Source: Pseudomonas chlororaphis subsp. piscium (GTDB lineage: Bacteria; Pseudomonadota; Gammaproteobacteria; Pseudomonadales; Pseudomonadaceae). From it: a DNA stretch of 64,000 nt. The position numbers were made by a program, and so were the translations under genes. Below the pieces are notes generated by a model. It saw only the letters and a list, made by a program, of their open reading frames with translations. It made no database searches and was not told where the DNA came from. Shown piece after piece: positions 27,454 through 36,702 of the stretch. Position 1 is the stretch's first letter. The number at the start of each line of letters is the position of its first letter. The DNA lies in contig NZ_CP027707.1 in assembly GCF_003850345.1 (NCBI RefSeq), positions 1,798,001-1,862,000 of the forward strand. Reading direction: 5' to 3'.

Positions 27454-28818
27454 ATGCCCCTTACCCCGAACATGCTGCTTCAGGCCGCTTCCCAGGCCAA
27501 GACTCAAGCGGCTTCCGCCAGTCCCCAGGCAAGCGCCGCCGAGCCCGGGGATAAAGGCGCAAGCTTTGCCCGGGTGTTCGCCAGGGAAGCGCTCGGCAAG
27601 CCGGTAGCGGCCGCCGACGGCCCCATCAAACCGGCTCGCGACAAGGCTGGCGAAGCCGCCGTCAAGGTGGATCCGGGCCAGGGCAAGACTGCCGTCCCCG
27701 AGCCGGCGGTTGCCGATAGCGGCAAAACCTTGCCTGCCGACAAGGCCGCTGCCAGTGACGACAAGGTCGCCGATGACCAAACCGCGAGCAGCGATCAGCC
27801 GCTGGCCGACGGTACGCCGGTCGACCCCACCCTCGATCCGGCGCTGATGCAGGCGACCCAGCCGGTGCCATTGCCGGTGCCTGAGCCGGAAGTGGTGGCC
27901 GCGCCGGTTTCGGCATCGCCGCAAGTGCAGCCGCAAACGCAGCCGGTTGCGCCGCTGGTGACCAGTACCGTGACGCCGGTGCCGGTCGACCCTGAATTCG
28001 ATCCCGAAGCCGATCCGCTGGATGCGCTGCCGGTGGTGCGCCTGGCCATGGAGCAGAGTGGCCATGTCTCGGCTTCCAGCCAGGCGCAGAACAAGGCGGC
28101 GCCGCCCCTGGTGGCCGATGACGGGCCGACTTCGGCCCAGACCTTCGCCAGCGGCATGGCTAACATGCTGGATCTGCAGGTGAACAAGGACAGCACCGAA
28201 CAGGGCGGCGAAAAGGCCTTCAGCGGTCTGCTCGATGACGGTCTCAAGGACCTCAAGAGTGCCGCCAGCGACACCCGCGTCGACGATTTCGCCAACCGCC
28301 TGGCGGCCCTGACCCAGGCGGCCACGCCCAAGACCGCCAACGCCATCCCGGTGAACCAGCCGCTGGCCATGCATCAGAGCGGCTGGACCGAAGAAGTGGT
28401 CAACCGGGTCATGTACCTGTCCAGCGTCAATCTGAAGTCGGCCGAGATCCAGTTGCAGCCGGCCGAGCTGGGGCGCCTGGACATCCGCGTGAACATGGTG
28501 CCGGACCAGCAGACCCAGGTGACCTTCATGAGTGCCCATGTCGGCGTGCGCGAGGCCCTCGAGGGGCAGATGCATCGCCTGCGCGACATGTTCCACCAGC
28601 AAGGTATGGGGCAGGTGGACGTCAACGTCTCCGACCAGTCGCGCAACTGGCAGGGTGGTCAGGAGCAGGCCCAGCAGGGGCAGCATCGCAGCAACGGCAC
28701 CAGCGCCAGTGGCGGGCGCCTGGATGGCGGGGATGAGGAGCTGCCGCCGAGCGTGGCCGAAGTCGCCGCCAGCACCAGCACGGTCATTGGCACCAGCGCC
28801 GTCGACTATTACGCCTGA
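27454..28818 (+). CDS. fliK: flagellar hook-length control protein FliK
   Basis: FliK measures hook length and makes FlhB switch export from rod/hook to filament proteins. The 454-residue protein has a long Ala/Pro/Asp-rich ruler (about 1-300) of low complexity and a globular C-terminal Flg_hook domain (about 325-410; IQLQPAELGRLDIRVNM, HVGVREALEGQMHRLRDMF). A Gln/Gly-rich tail follows. The frame is open well upstream into hptB, but the ATG giving MPLTPNMLLQAA is the plausible start. A second FliK-like gene is at 49.3-50.9 kb. Confidence 0.92.
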   Translation: MPLTPNMLLQAASQAKTQAASASPQASAAEPGDKGASFARVFAREALGKPVAAADGPIKPARDKAGEAAVKVDPGQGKTAVPEPAVADSGKTLPADKAAASDDKVADDQTASSDQPLADGTPVDPTLDPALMQATQPVPLPVPEPEVVAAPVSASPQVQPQTQPVAPLVTSTVTPVPVDPEFDPEADPLDALPVVRLAMEQSGHVSASSQAQNKAAPPLVADDGPTSAQTFASGMANMLDLQVNKDSTEQGGEKAFSGLLDDGLKDLKSAASDTRVDDFANRLAALTQAATPKTANAIPVNQPLAMHQSGWTEEVVNRVMYLSSVNLKSAEIQLQPAELGRLDIRVNMVPDQQTQVTFMSAHVGVREALEGQMHRLRDMFHQQGMGQVDVNVSDQSRNWQGGQEQAQQGQHRSNGTSASGGRLDGGDEELPPSVAEVAASTSTVIGTSAVDYYA

Positions 28819-28841
28819 CCCGCTCAAGCGTCATTGAACAG

Positions 28842-28884
28842 AAGATCGTCAGTCGCGGGATACCGCGGCTGGCGATCTTTTGCT
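28842..28884 (+). terminator. long hairpin terminator after fliK
   Basis: A 17-pair stem (AAGATCG outermost, CGCGG innermost, some G-T pairs) with a GATA loop is followed by TTTTGCTTT. It lies 23 bp after the fliK stop. Confidence 0.82.
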
Positions 28885-28917
28885 TTGCGCTTCCCTATCC
28901 CTTCAGTTCAGACAAAT

Positions 28918-28934
28918 CTGGCATAACACTTGCT
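28918..28934 (+). promoter_or_regulatory. sigma-54 promoter of the fliL operon
   Basis: CTGGCATAACACTTGCT has GG at 28920-28921, ten bases, and GC at 28932-28933, with TGGCA and TTGCT matching the consensus. The fliL start is about 50 bp downstream. Confidence 0.87.
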
Positions 28935-28984
28935 CTTGCCTTGCCGTGCGACTGTGAAAACCCGATTAGTGACGGATTATTGGC

Positions 28985-29488
28985 ATGGCGAAGAGCGAAG
29001 CAGCAGAGAAAACCCCCGCCGGGAAAGGCAAACTCAAGCTTATCCTCTTGATTGTTCTGGCCTTGTTGCTGGCGATCGGTTTGTCCGTCGGGGCTACCTG
29101 GTACTTCATGCACAGTAGTGCCCAGAGCAAGCCTGCCGAGACGGCCGAGGCAACCAGCAGCGTCAAGCCAGCGGCCATCTATGAGCCCATGGCGCCGGCC
29201 TTCGTGGCCAACTACACGCAGAACGGCCGCCAGCGCTACATGCAGGTGAGCATCACCCTGCTGGCGCGCAACCAGGCCGATCTGGACGCGCTGAAAGTGC
29301 ATATGCCGGTGATCCGCAACAACCTGGTCATGCTGTTCTCCGGCCAGAGCTTCGACACCCTGGCGACTCCGGTCGGTCAGGAAATGCTGCGCCAGAAGGC
29401 CACCGCCAGCGTGCAGGAAGTGGCCCAGAAAGAGGTCGGCAAAGTGGTGGTCGAGCAGTTGCTCTTTACTAACTTCGTACTGCAGTAG
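28985..29488 (+). CDS. fliL: flagellar basal body-associated protein FliL
   Basis: FliL surrounds the stators and supports torque, especially during swarming. The 167-residue protein has a single N-terminal membrane segment (about 18-40, LILLIVLALLLAIGLSVGA) and a periplasmic domain with YEPMAPAFVANY, RYMQVSITLLAR and VEQLLFTNFVLQ at the end. It is the first gene of the fliLMNOPQR-flhB operon behind a sigma-54 promoter, and fliM follows after 9 bp. Confidence 0.95.
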   Translation: MAKSEAAEKTPAGKGKLKLILLIVLALLLAIGLSVGATWYFMHSSAQSKPAETAEATSSVKPAAIYEPMAPAFVANYTQNGRQRYMQVSITLLARNQADLDALKVHMPVIRNNLVMLFSGQSFDTLATPVGQEMLRQKATASVQEVAQKEVGKVVVEQLLFTNFVLQ

Positions 29489-29497
29489 GAACACGAC

Positions 29498-30466
29498 ATG
29501 GCCGTGCAGGACCTGCTGTCCCAGGATGAGATCGACGCGCTGCTGCATGGCGTCGATGACGGTCTGGTACAGACCGAACACGCCGCCGAGCCCGGCAGCG
29601 TCAAAAGCTACGACCTGACCAGCCAGGATCGCATCGTCCGCGGACGCATGCCGACCCTGGAGATGATCAACGAACGTTTTGCCCGCTACACCCGTATCAG
29701 CATGTTCAACATGCTGCGCCGTTCGGCGGACGTGGCGGTGGGCGGCGTGCAGGTGATGAAGTTCGGCGAATACGTGCACTCGCTGTACGTGCCGACCAGC
29801 CTCAACCTGGTGAAGATCAAGCCGCTGCGCGGTACCGCGCTGTTCATCCTCGACGCCAAGCTGGTGTTCAAGCTGGTGGACAACTTCTTCGGCGGCGACG
29901 GTCGTCACGCCAAGATCGAAGGTCGTGAATTCACCCCGACCGAATTGCGCGTGGTGCGCATGGTGCTGGAGCAGGCCTTCGTCGATCTGAAGGAAGCCTG
30001 GCAGGCGATCATGGAAGTCAACTTCGAGTACATCAACTCCGAAGTGAACCCGGCCATGGCCAACATCGTCGGCCCGAGCGAAGCGATCGTGGTCTCGACC
30101 TTCCACATCGAGCTCGATGGCGGCGGCGGCGACCTGCACGTGACCATGCCGTACTCGATGATCGAGCCGGTGCGGGAAATGCTCGACGCCGGCTTCCAGT
30201 CGGACCTGGACGACCAGGACGAGCGCTGGAGCAAGGCCCTGCGCGAAGACGTGCTGGACGTGGACGTGCCCTTGAGCGCCACCGTAGCTCGCCGGCAGTT
30301 GCGCCTGCGCGACATCCTGCACATGCAGCCAGGGGATGTGATCCCGGTGGAACTGCCTGAAGACATGATCATGCGCGCCAACGGCGTACCGGCGTTCAAG
30401 GTCAAGCTCGGTTCGCACAAGGGCAACCTGGCCCTGCAAGTGATCGAGCCGATCGAGCGCCGTTGA
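29498..30466 (+). CDS. fliM: flagellar motor switch protein FliM
   Basis: FliM is the C-ring protein that binds phospho-CheY. The 322-residue protein has the CheY-binding N-terminal peptide LSQDEIDALL (residues 7-16). A CheC-like middle domain (about 45-235) with GGSGD-like loops and ARYTRISMFNMLR follows. The C-terminal SpoA domain (about 245-320; LRLRDILHMQPGDVIPVELPE) packs against FliN. The length is normal. It is followed by fliN after 54 bp. Confidence 0.97.
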   Translation: MAVQDLLSQDEIDALLHGVDDGLVQTEHAAEPGSVKSYDLTSQDRIVRGRMPTLEMINERFARYTRISMFNMLRRSADVAVGGVQVMKFGEYVHSLYVPTSLNLVKIKPLRGTALFILDAKLVFKLVDNFFGGDGRHAKIEGREFTPTELRVVRMVLEQAFVDLKEAWQAIMEVNFEYINSEVNPAMANIVGPSEAIVVSTFHIELDGGGGDLHVTMPYSMIEPVREMLDAGFQSDLDDQDERWSKALREDVLDVDVPLSATVARRQLRLRDILHMQPGDVIPVELPEDMIMRANGVPAFKVKLGSHKGNLALQVIEPIERR

Positions 30467-30520
30467 GCGGTGTTGTTATGAATTCGCTTTGTTAATGATT
30501 TTTTGCCCGCCGAGGACAAC

Positions 30521-30988
30521 ATGGCTGACGAACACGAAATGACTTCCGCAGAAGACCAGGCCCTGGCTGATGAGTGGGCGGCTGCCCTGCAGGAAACCGG
30601 CGACGCCGGGCAAGACGATATCGATGCCTTGCTGGCGGCCGACGCGGCCAGCGCGCCGGCGTCCAATCGCCTGCCGATGGAAGAGTTCGGCAGTGTGCCG
30701 AAGAACAATGAGCCGGTGACCCTCGACGGTCCGAACCTGGACGTGATCCTGGACATCCCGGTGTCGATCTCCATGGAGGTCGGCAGCACCGACATCAACA
30801 TTCGCAACCTGCTGCAGCTCAACCAGGGGTCGGTGATCGAGCTCGATCGCCTGGCCGGCGAGCCGCTGGATGTGCTGGTCAACGGCACGCTGATCGCCCA
30901 TGGCGAAGTGGTGGTGGTCAACGAGAAGTTCGGCATCCGCCTGACTGACGTGATCAGCCCGAGCGAACGCATCAAGAAGCTGCGCTAA
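30521..30988 (+). CDS. fliN: flagellar motor switch protein FliN
   Basis: FliN completes the lower C ring and receives FliH. The 155-residue protein has an acidic N-terminal extension (about 1-60) and a SpoA domain (about 75-150; DIPVSISMEVGSTDINIRNLL, GEVVVVNEKFGIRLTDVI). The ATG at 30521 after GAGGA is preferred to an in-frame TTG 18 bp earlier. The stop codon is directly followed by the fliO GTG. Confidence 0.96.
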   Translation: MADEHEMTSAEDQALADEWAAALQETGDAGQDDIDALLAADAASAPASNRLPMEEFGSVPKNNEPVTLDGPNLDVILDIPVSISMEVGSTDINIRNLLQLNQGSVIELDRLAGEPLDVLVNGTLIAHGEVVVVNEKFGIRLTDVISPSERIKKLR

Positions 30989-31426
30989 GTGAGAAAGGCA
31001 CTCGCGTTGTTCCTGGCCTGGCCGCTCTGGGCCCTGGCCGCCGAGCCGGCGGCTGGCACCGCTGCGCCGGTGGTTGGCAGCAGCGGCGTGGCCGGGCAAC
31101 TGACCCAGCTGGTGCTGGGCCTATTGCTGGTGGTGGGGCTGATCTTCTTCCTCGCCTGGCTGTTGCGCCGGGTGCAGCAGGCCGGACCGGCCGGCAAGGG
31201 GCAGGTCATCGAGCTGGTCGGCTCGCGGGCGCTCGGTCCACGAGATCGGCTGGTGCTGGTGCAGGTCGGCAACGAACAGATTCTGCTCGGTCTGACGCCG
31301 GGCACCATCACTGCGTTGCACGTGCTCAAGGAGCCGGTGCAGGTGCCGAGCACCGAGCAGGCGACTCCGGAGTTTGCCCAGCGCCTGATGGAGCTGCTGG
31401 GCAAGGATCAGAAGGATAAGAAGTAA
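30989..31426 (+). CDS. fliO: flagellar biosynthesis protein FliO
   Basis: FliO helps assemble the FliP ring of the export gate. The 145-residue protein has an N-terminal signal-like hydrophobic stretch (about 1-18), an Ala/Gly linker, one firm membrane segment (about 38-58, [22 protein letters not shown]) and a cytoplasmic domain with [22 protein letters not shown]. Translation starts at a GTG immediately after the fliN stop. Its stop overlaps the fliP ATG by one base. Confidence 0.9.
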   Translation: MRKALALFLAWPLWALAAEPAAGTAAPVVGSSGVAGQLTQLVLGLLLVVGLIFFLAWLLRRVQQAGPAGKGQVIELVGSRALGPRDRLVLVQVGNEQILLGLTPGTITALHVLKEPVQVPSTEQATPEFAQRLMELLGKDQKDKK

Positions 31427-32175
31427 TGCCGTTGCGCCTCCTCTTGATGTTGGTCCTGATGCTGGCGGCGCCGCTGGCGCTGGCGGCCGACCCGTTGTCG
31501 ATCCCGGCGATCACCCTCGGCACCAATGCCGACGGCCAGCAGGAATACTCGGTCAGCCTGCAGATCCTGCTGATCATGACCGCGCTGAGCTTCATTCCAG
31601 CGTTCGTCATGCTGATGACCAGCTTCACCCGGATCATCATCGTGTTCTCGATCCTGCGTCAGGCCCTGGGCCTGCAGCAGACGCCGTCGAACCAGATCCT
31701 CACTGGCATGGCGCTGTTCCTGACGATGTTCATCATGGCCCCGGTGTTCGACCGGGTGAACCAGGATGCCCTGCAGCCGTACCTGGCGGAGAAACTCAAC
31801 GCCCAGGACGCGGTGGCCAAGGCCCAGGTGCCGATCAAGGACTTCATGCTGGCCCAGACCCGCAGTAGCGACCTGGAGCTGTTCATGCGCCTGTCCAAGC
31901 GTACCGACATCGCGACGCCGGACCAGGCGCCGCTGACGATCCTGGTGCCGGCCTTCGTCACTTCGGAGCTGAAGACCGCGTTCCAGATCGGCTTCATGAT
32001 CTTCATTCCGTTCCTGATCATCGACCTGGTGGTCGCCAGTGTGCTGATGGCGATGGGCATGATGATGCTGTCGCCGCTGATCATTTCCCTGCCGTTCAAG
32101 ATCATGCTGTTCGTGCTGGTGGATGGCTGGGCCCTGATCATCGGTACCCTGGCGGGCAGTTTCGGTGGTGTTTAG
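31426..32175 (+). CDS. fliP: flagellar export gate protein FliP
   Basis: FliP is the core of the export gate in the inner membrane. The 249-residue protein starts with a cleavable signal peptide (about 1-22, ending ALAAD). It has four membrane segments and the family motifs [31 protein letters not shown] and [14 protein letters not shown]. It overlaps fliO by one base (TAATG). fliQ follows after 24 bp. Confidence 0.97.
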   Translation: MPLRLLLMLVLMLAAPLALAADPLSIPAITLGTNADGQQEYSVSLQILLIMTALSFIPAFVMLMTSFTRIIIVFSILRQALGLQQTPSNQILTGMALFLTMFIMAPVFDRVNQDALQPYLAEKLNAQDAVAKAQVPIKDFMLAQTRSSDLELFMRLSKRTDIATPDQAPLTILVPAFVTSELKTAFQIGFMIFIPFLIIDLVVASVLMAMGMMMLSPLIISLPFKIMLFVLVDGWALIIGTLAGSFGGV

Positions 32176-32199
32176 AACCTTGTTGGCGGGTGACGCGTT

Positions 32200-32469
32200 A
32201 TGACGCCTGAAGTCGCAGTAGACCTGTTTCGCGAAGCGCTCTGGCTGACCACCATGATGGTCGCCATCCTGGTGATCCCCAGCCTGCTGGTGGGCCTGCT
32301 GGTGGCGATGTTCCAGGCCGCCACCCAGATCAACGAACAGACCCTGAGCTTCCTGCCGCGCCTGCTGGTGATGCTGGTGACGCTGATCGTCGCCGGTCCC
32401 TGGCTGGTGCAAACTTTCATGGAATACATCCTGCAGCTGTACGGCAGTATTCCGCAGTTGATCGGCTAA
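32200..32469 (+). CDS. fliQ: flagellar export gate protein FliQ
   Basis: FliQ is a small inner-membrane subunit of the export gate. The 89-residue protein has two membrane helices (about 16-40 and 52-75) and the conserved VGLLVAMFQAATQINEQTL loop between them. Size and order in the fliOPQR block are standard. fliR follows after 3 bp. Confidence 0.96.
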   Translation: MTPEVAVDLFREALWLTTMMVAILVIPSLLVGLLVAMFQAATQINEQTLSFLPRLLVMLVTLIVAGPWLVQTFMEYILQLYGSIPQLIG

Positions 32470-32472
32470 GCC

Positions 32473-33255
32473 ATGTCTCTGCTGGCGCTTACCGATACGC
32501 AGATCAGCACCTGGGTCGCGACTTTCATGCTGCCGCTGTTCCGTATCGGCGCCGTGTTGATGACCATGCCGGTCTTCGGCACGACCCTGGTGCCGACCCG
32601 TGTCCGCCTGTATTTCACCCTGGCCATCACCGTCGTGGTGGTGCCGGGCCTGCCGCCCATGCCGGCGGTCAATGCGCTGGATCTGAGCGGGCTGCTGCTG
32701 ATTGCCGAGCAGATCATCATCGGCGCCTTGTTCGGCTTCTCCTTGCAGTTGTTCTTCCAGGCTTTCGTGATCGCCGGGCAGATCATTTCGACGCAGATGG
32801 GCATGGGCTTCGCGTCCATGGTCGACCCCACCAACGGCGTTTCGGCGGCGGTGATCGGGCAGTTCCTGACCATGCTGGTGACCTTGCTGTTCCTCGGCAT
32901 GAACGGTCATCTGGTGGTCTTCGAGGTGCTGACCGAAAGCTTCACCACCTTGCCGGTGGGCAGCACGCTACTGGTCAACCACTTCTGGGACATTGCCGGC
33001 AAGCTCGGCTGGGTGCTGGGCGCCGCCCTGTTGCTGGTATTGCCGGCGATCACCGCGCTGCTGGTGGTGAACATCGCCTTTGGCGTGATGACCCGCGCGG
33101 CGCCGCAGTTGAACATCTTCTCCATCGGTTTTCCGCTGACCCTGGTGCTGGGCCTGGTGATTTTCTGGGTCAGCCTGGGCGACATTCTCAACCAGTACCA
33201 ACCGCTGGCCGTCGAGGCCCTGCAGTTGCTGCGCAACCTGGCACAGGCGCGTTGA
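32473..33255 (+). CDS. fliR: flagellar export gate protein FliR
   Basis: FliR completes the FliPQR gate and contacts FlhB. The 260-residue protein is very hydrophobic, with about six membrane segments. It has FRIGAVLMTMPVFG and the family loop GQIISTQMGMGFASMVDPTNG. It sits between fliQ (3 bp) and flhB (3 bp), as in most flagellar operons. Confidence 0.96.
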   Translation: MSLLALTDTQISTWVATFMLPLFRIGAVLMTMPVFGTTLVPTRVRLYFTLAITVVVVPGLPPMPAVNALDLSGLLLIAEQIIIGALFGFSLQLFFQAFVIAGQIISTQMGMGFASMVDPTNGVSAAVIGQFLTMLVTLLFLGMNGHLVVFEVLTESFTTLPVGSTLLVNHFWDIAGKLGWVLGAALLLVLPAITALLVVNIAFGVMTRAAPQLNIFSIGFPLTLVLGLVIFWVSLGDILNQYQPLAVEALQLLRNLAQAR

Positions 33256-33258
33256 GCC

Positions 33259-34395
33259 ATGGCTGAGAGCGAGAGCGGTCAGGACAAGACAGAAGACCCC
33301 ACGGAGAAACGTAAAAAGGACTCCCGGGAAAAGGGCGAGATTGCCCGCTCCAAAGAGCTCAACACCCTGGCGATCACCATGATCGGTGCCGCCGGCCTGC
33401 TGATCTACGGCGCGGGGGTGGCGCAAGACCTGCTGGAAATCATGCGCCTGAATTTCTCCCTGCCGCGCGAGGTGCTGCTCAGCCCCGGCGCCATGGGCCT
33501 GTACCTGCTGCATTCGGGCAAGATCGCGATTATCGCCGCGATGCCGATCCTGCTGCCCCTGGTGCTGGCGGCACTCATCGGTCCTATCTCCTTGGGCGGC
33601 TGGCTGTTTTCAACCAAGAGCCTGGCGCCCAAGTTCAGTCGCATGAACCCGCTCAGCGGCATGAAGCGCATGGTGTCGCCGACCTCGCTGATCGAGTTGC
33701 TCAAGGCCTTCGCCAAGTTTGTGGTGATCTTGGTCGTGGCTTTGTCGGTGCTGCGCTCGGATATCGACGACCTGCTGCGGATCGCCCACGAGCCGCTGGA
33801 GCAGGCGATTATCCACAGTGTGCAAGTGGTGGCCTGGAGCACCTTGTGGATGGCCTGCGGGCTGATCCTGATCGCCGCGGTGGACGTGCCGGTGCAGCTG
33901 TACCAGAGCTACAAGAAGCTGCTGATGACCAAGCAGGAAGTTCGTGACGAGCACAAGGACCAGGAAGGGCGCCCGGAGGTCAAGCAGCGGATTCGCCAGG
34001 TCCAGCGCGAGATGTCGCAGCGGCGGATGATGGCGGCGATTCCCGAGGCGGACGTGGTCATCACCAACCCGACCCACTACGCCGTGGCGCTCAAGTACGA
34101 CGCGGAGAAGGGCGGGGCGCCGGTGTTGCTGGCCAAGGGCAGCGATTTCCTGGCGCTGAAGATCCGCGAGATCGCCGTGGCCAACGAAGTGCTGTTGCTG
34201 GAGTCGCCGGCGCTGGCGCGTTCGATCTACTACTCCACCGAGCTGGAGCAGGAAATCCCCGCCGGGCTCTATCTGGCGGTGGCCCAGGTGCTGGCGTATG
34301 TCTATCAGATTCGCCAGCACCAGGCTGGCAAGGGCAAGCGTCCCGATCCGCTCAAGGATCTGCCGATTCCGCCGGATTTGCGTCGCGATTCTTGA
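33259..34395 (+). CDS. flhB: flagellar export switch protein FlhB
   Basis: FlhB sets export specificity and is switched by FliK. The 378-residue protein begins with a charged segment (DKTEDPTEKRKKDSREKGE) and has four membrane helices (about 30-210). Its cytoplasmic domain contains the autocleavage motif N270-P271-T272-H273, followed by YAVALKYD. A basic, proline-containing tail ends the protein. It is the last gene of the fliL operon. A 166-bp gap with a hairpin and a sigma-54-like site precedes flhA. Confidence 0.97.
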   Translation: MAESESGQDKTEDPTEKRKKDSREKGEIARSKELNTLAITMIGAAGLLIYGAGVAQDLLEIMRLNFSLPREVLLSPGAMGLYLLHSGKIAIIAAMPILLPLVLAALIGPISLGGWLFSTKSLAPKFSRMNPLSGMKRMVSPTSLIELLKAFAKFVVILVVALSVLRSDIDDLLRIAHEPLEQAIIHSVQVVAWSTLWMACGLILIAAVDVPVQLYQSYKKLLMTKQEVRDEHKDQEGRPEVKQRIRQVQREMSQRRMMAAIPEADVVITNPTHYAVALKYDAEKGGAPVLLAKGSDFLALKIREIAVANEVLLLESPALARSIYYSTELEQEIPAGLYLAVAQVLAYVYQIRQHQAGKGKRPDPLKDLPIPPDLRRDS

Positions 34396-34468
34396 TCTGC
34401 GCCTTGGCGTCGACGGCGCTGGAGTCGCCCTTTTTAGCCGGTGATGGCGCAACGCCATAAATCAGTTT

Positions 34469-34501
34469 GCCTTCCAGGCCAAAGTTGGAAGGCTTCTTGC
34501 A
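34469..34501 (+). promoter_or_regulatory. sigma-54-like promoter of flhA overlapped by a hairpin
   Basis: TTGGAAGGCTTCTTGCA has GG at 34487-34488, ten bases, and GC at 34499-34500. The -12 element TTCTTGC is good, but the -24 element deviates from TGGCAC. The same bases form the right arm of a hairpin, GCCTTCCA (34469-34476) with TGGAAGGC (34486-34493), which could act as a terminator for flhB. flhA is about 60 bp downstream. Confidence 0.6.
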
Positions 34502-34561
34502 ATACCCGCCCTGCGCCGCCTCCAGGCGTCAAAAGTTTGCTTTAGGGAACGGGGAATACCG

Positions 34562-36691
34562 GTGGATCGCTCTCAGTTAATCAGTACGGCTCGCACTAAC
34601 CTGGCTGACCTCAGTCGGGGGAACCTGGGTGTGCCGCTGTTACTGCTGGTCATGCTGGCCATGATGATGCTGCCGGTGCCGCCGTTCCTGCTGGACGTGT
34701 TCTTCACCTTCAACATCGCCCTGTCGATCGTCGTGCTGCTGGTCTGTGTGTATGCCCTGCGGCCGCTGGATTTCGCGGTATTCCCGACCATCCTGCTGGT
34801 GGCGACCCTGTTGCGCCTGGCGCTGAACGTGGCCTCCACGCGGGTGGTGATGCTCCACGGCCAGGACGGTCACGCCGCCGCCGGTAAAGTGATCCAGGCC
34901 TTCGGTGAGGTGGTGATCGGCGGTAACTACGTGGTCGGTATCGTGGTGTTCGCGATCCTGATGATCATCAACTTCGTGGTGGTGACCAAGGGTGCCGGGC
35001 GGATTTCCGAGGTGAGCGCGCGTTTCACCCTCGATGCGATGCCGGGCAAGCAGATGGCCATCGACGCCGACCTCAACGCTGGCCTGATCGACCAGGCCCA
35101 GGCCAAGGCGCGGCGCCAGGAAGTGGCCCAGGAAGCCGAGTTCTACGGTTCCATGGACGGTGCCAGCAAGTTCGTCCGCGGTGACGCCATCGCCGGCCTG
35201 CTGATCCTGTTCATCAACCTGATCGGCGGTATGGCGGTCGGTATCTTCCAGCACAATATGTCCTTCGGCGATGCCGGCCGGGTCTACGCCTTGCTGACCA
35301 TCGGTGACGGTTTGGTGGCGCAATTGCCATCGCTGCTGCTGTCCACCGCGGCCGCGATCATGGTGACCCGTGCTTCCGGTTCCGAAGACATGGGCAAGCA
35401 GATCAACCGGCAGATGTTCGCCTCGCCCCGGGCCCTGGCCGTCGCCGCCGGCCTGATGGCGGTGATGGGCCTGGTGCCGGGCATGCCGCACTTTTCCTTC
35501 CTGAGCATGGCGGCCCTGGCGGCCGGTGCCGCGTACCTGTTCTGGAAACGGCAGAACGTGGTCAAGGTCCAGGCGCTGGAAGAGGTCAAGCGCCAGCAGG
35601 AGCTGCTGCCTTCGCCGGCCCGCGCCATGGAAACCAAGGAGCTGGGCTGGGATGACGTGACCCAGATCGACATGATCGGCCTGGAAGTCGGCTATCGCCT
35701 GATTCCCCTGGTGGACCGCAACCAGGGTGGGCAACTGCTGGCGCGGATCAAGGGCGTGCGCAAGAAGCTGTCCCAGGACCTGGGCTTCCTCATGCCCACC
35801 GTGCATATTCGCGACAACCTCGACCTGGCGCCCAGCGCTTACCGGCTGACGCTGATGGGGGTGATCCTGGCCGAGGCCGAGATCTATCCGGACCGCGAGC
35901 TGGCGATCAACCCGGGGCAGGTCTACGGCAGTCTCAACGGCATCACCGCCAAAGATCCGGCCTTCGGCCTGGAGGCGGTGTGGATCGAGATCAGCCAGCG
36001 CGCCCAGGCGCAGTCGCTGGGTTACACCGTGGTCGATGCCAGCACCGTGGTCGCCACCCACCTCAACCAGATTCTGTACAAGCACTCCAGCGAGTTGATC
36101 GGCCACGAAGAAGTCCAGCAGCTCCTGCAACTGCTGGCCAAGGGCTCGCCGAAGCTGGCGGAAGAACTGGTGCCGGGCGTGCTCTCGCTGTCCCAGCTGC
36201 TCAAGGTGCTGCAGGCGCTGCTGGCCGAACAGGTGCCGGTGCGCGATATCCGCAGCATTGCCGAGGCCATCGCGAACAATGCCGCCAAGAGTCAAGATAC
36301 TGCCGCTTTGGTGGCCGCGGTGCGGGTCGGATTGTCGCGCGCCATCGTGCAAAGCATTGTAGGGACTGAGTCCGAGCTGCCTGTGATCACCTTGGAGCCC
36401 AGGTTGGAACAGATTTTGCTCAATAGTCTGCAGAAGGCAGGACAAGGCTCGGAAGAGGGTGTTCTGTTGGAGCCAAGCATGGCTGAGAAGCTGCAGCGTT
36501 CGTTGATCGAAGCCGCGCAGCGCCAGGAAATGCAAGGTCAACCGGTGATTCTGCTGGTAGCCGGTCCGGTCCGCGCGATGCTCTCGCGGTTCGGACGCCT
36601 GGCGGTCCCGGGCTTGCACGTGTTGGCTTACCAGGAAATCCCTGACAACAAGCAAGTGACCATCGTTGCGACAGTAGGGCCCAACGGCTGA
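34562..36691 (+). CDS. flhA: flagellar export gate protein FlhA
   Basis: FlhA is the nonameric export-gate protein that docks chaperone-cargo complexes. The 709-residue protein has about eight N-terminal membrane segments (20-325) with the conserved VVTKGAGRISEVSARFTLDAMPGKQ loop (pattern) and a large cytoplasmic domain (about 360-705). The start is a GTG giving MDRSQLISTARTN; no upstream alternative fits. It starts the flhA-flhF-fleN-fliA group. Confidence 0.97.
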   Translation: MDRSQLISTARTNLADLSRGNLGVPLLLLVMLAMMMLPVPPFLLDVFFTFNIALSIVVLLVCVYALRPLDFAVFPTILLVATLLRLALNVASTRVVMLHGQDGHAAAGKVIQAFGEVVIGGNYVVGIVVFAILMIINFVVVTKGAGRISEVSARFTLDAMPGKQMAIDADLNAGLIDQAQAKARRQEVAQEAEFYGSMDGASKFVRGDAIAGLLILFINLIGGMAVGIFQHNMSFGDAGRVYALLTIGDGLVAQLPSLLLSTAAAIMVTRASGSEDMGKQINRQMFASPRALAVAAGLMAVMGLVPGMPHFSFLSMAALAAGAAYLFWKRQNVVKVQALEEVKRQQELLPSPARAMETKELGWDDVTQIDMIGLEVGYRLIPLVDRNQGGQLLARIKGVRKKLSQDLGFLMPTVHIRDNLDLAPSAYRLTLMGVILAEAEIYPDRELAINPGQVYGSLNGITAKDPAFGLEAVWIEISQRAQAQSLGYTVVDASTVVATHLNQILYKHSSELIGHEEVQQLLQLLAKGSPKLAEELVPGVLSLSQLLKVLQALLAEQVPVRDIRSIAEAIANNAAKSQDTAALVAAVRVGLSRAIVQSIVGTESELPVITLEPRLEQILLNSLQKAGQGSEEGVLLEPSMAEKLQRSLIEAAQRQEMQGQPVILLVAGPVRAMLSRFGRLAVPGLHVLAYQEIPDNKQVTIVATVGPNG

Positions 36692-36702
36692 GGTAGTGGG
36701 TT

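Noticed and set aside
34640..36655. 671-codon open frame opposite flhA
   Set aside because: It mirrors flhA in a high-GC genome. The translation is rich in His, Arg and Gln with no family features, and flhA is certain.
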